DNA of 42,839 nucleotides from Helochares maculicollis (lineage: Eukaryota > Arthropoda > Insecta > Coleoptera > Hydrophilidae). Made by a program: the position numbers and the translations under genes. Positions within the stretch are counted from its first letter, which is position 1; every line of letters begins with the position of its first letter. Under the pieces are notes generated by a model. That model was not told the DNA's origin, made no database searches, and saw only the letters and a program-made list of their open reading frames with translations. Below are positions 42,225 to 42,839 of the stretch, piece by piece. The stretch lies in NCBI GenBank assembly GCA_033557835.1, contig JAWQRO010000328.1, positions 1 through 42,839 on the forward strand. Reading direction: 5' to 3'.

Positions 42225-42839
42225 ACCTCTGATAACCTTAGAGGTCCCATTTAATCGTTCTAATCGCTTTTGATACGTGTACGTACCGAGTTAACTAGAA
42301 ATGCATTGTGACATAACAAGAATGCTTTTTCTCTCTTTGTTTTTTCTCATCTAGCTCCTGTCTCTTGAATTACAATAGCACCCCTCGCCCAGACTCCGCA
42401 GCTGGTGGAACTGGTTGGCCCATGGGGCTTTTATTTATTTACATTTAAATCGGTTCTTCCTTGAAGAGACACAGAAGAAGCTACCTGTAGTTAGAGTTTG
42501 GACGGTTGACGCTATTAAAAGCCCACAAGAAAGTTAATTCGAGAGCTAGGGGGCAAAAAACCCTTTAGGAACCACTCGGCCAGAACGCATTGACAAAAGA
42601 ACCTGTTTTTATGGAATAGTACGAGACTAGAAAAAAAAAATAAATAAAAACGATAGGCGTGTGAGTAAGGCTGTGATTTCACTGTTACGGATCTACTGGA
42701 ATAGTTTATTTATTTATACACTTATTTAATAGCTCTTATAACTTAACTTGGTATATTTCATAATGATTTAAATCAATATTAAACATCTTCAGCCACTTAA
42801 TAGCGTGAATTTTGTAGAAATTGTAAATATATATATATA
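42225..42839. other. Terminal intergenic sequence
   Basis: No gene, family motif or tandem array is visible. AT-rich, ending in a short TATATATA run at the window edge. It includes the distal 5' flank of apolipophorin-III. Confidence 0.5.

Noticed and set aside
1..42839. tRNA or rRNA genes
   Set aside because: None was recognised by eye on either strand; short diverged copies could be missed.

Overview
The window is insect nuclear DNA. It carries an odorant receptor of the insect-only 7tm_6 family, an insect-type glycoside hydrolase family 9 endoglucanase, an apolipophorin-III gene, short GT-AG introns, TATA boxes with arthropod TCAGT initiators, a decayed mariner element and large satellite-like arrays. 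A beetle is my best guess (GH9, short introns, a satellite monomer near 358 bp), but this is weakly supported.

Layout. 1-1260: about 3.5 monomers of a ~358-bp satellite, followed by a decayed mariner transposase on the minus strand. 1764-3004: the last two exons of a GH9 endoglucanase whose 5' exons lie outside the window or are lost. 3825-7800: a satellite-like array of ~65-bp units built on a mirror-symmetric GAGCGAAGCGAG core. 9052-10412: a secreted Cys/Ser-rich protein (gene 1). 10744-16573: an odorant receptor whose 4.4-kb first intron is largely filled by a second array of the same core family. 16818-26747: a giant secreted protein of 3201 residues (gene 2), with a 9.2-kb last exon and six furin-like sites. 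27378-32765: a single-exon secreted repeat protein of 1795 residues (gene 3). 33060-35560: a broken, repeat-expanded copy of the 3' part of gene 3, including its 3' UTR. 35688-36314: a small acidic secreted protein (gene 4). 36608-39321: three short secreted amphipathic-helix proteins (genes 5-7). 40258-42143, minus strand: apolipophorin-III, with a large simple-repeat array in its intron. 42225-42839: no gene seen.

Two local gene families stand out. Genes 1-4 are secreted, mostly low-complexity proteins with alternating strongly acidic and strongly basic repeat blocks. Genes 1 and 2 share intron phases and a Cys module, and gene 3 has a broken duplicate. They look like a fast-evolving cluster making an extracellular material such as a glue, cement, egg coat or gland secretion; that role is inference. 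Genes 5-7 share with apolipophorin-III a tiny first exon ending in a phase-0 intron inside the signal peptide, and look like miniature relatives of it.
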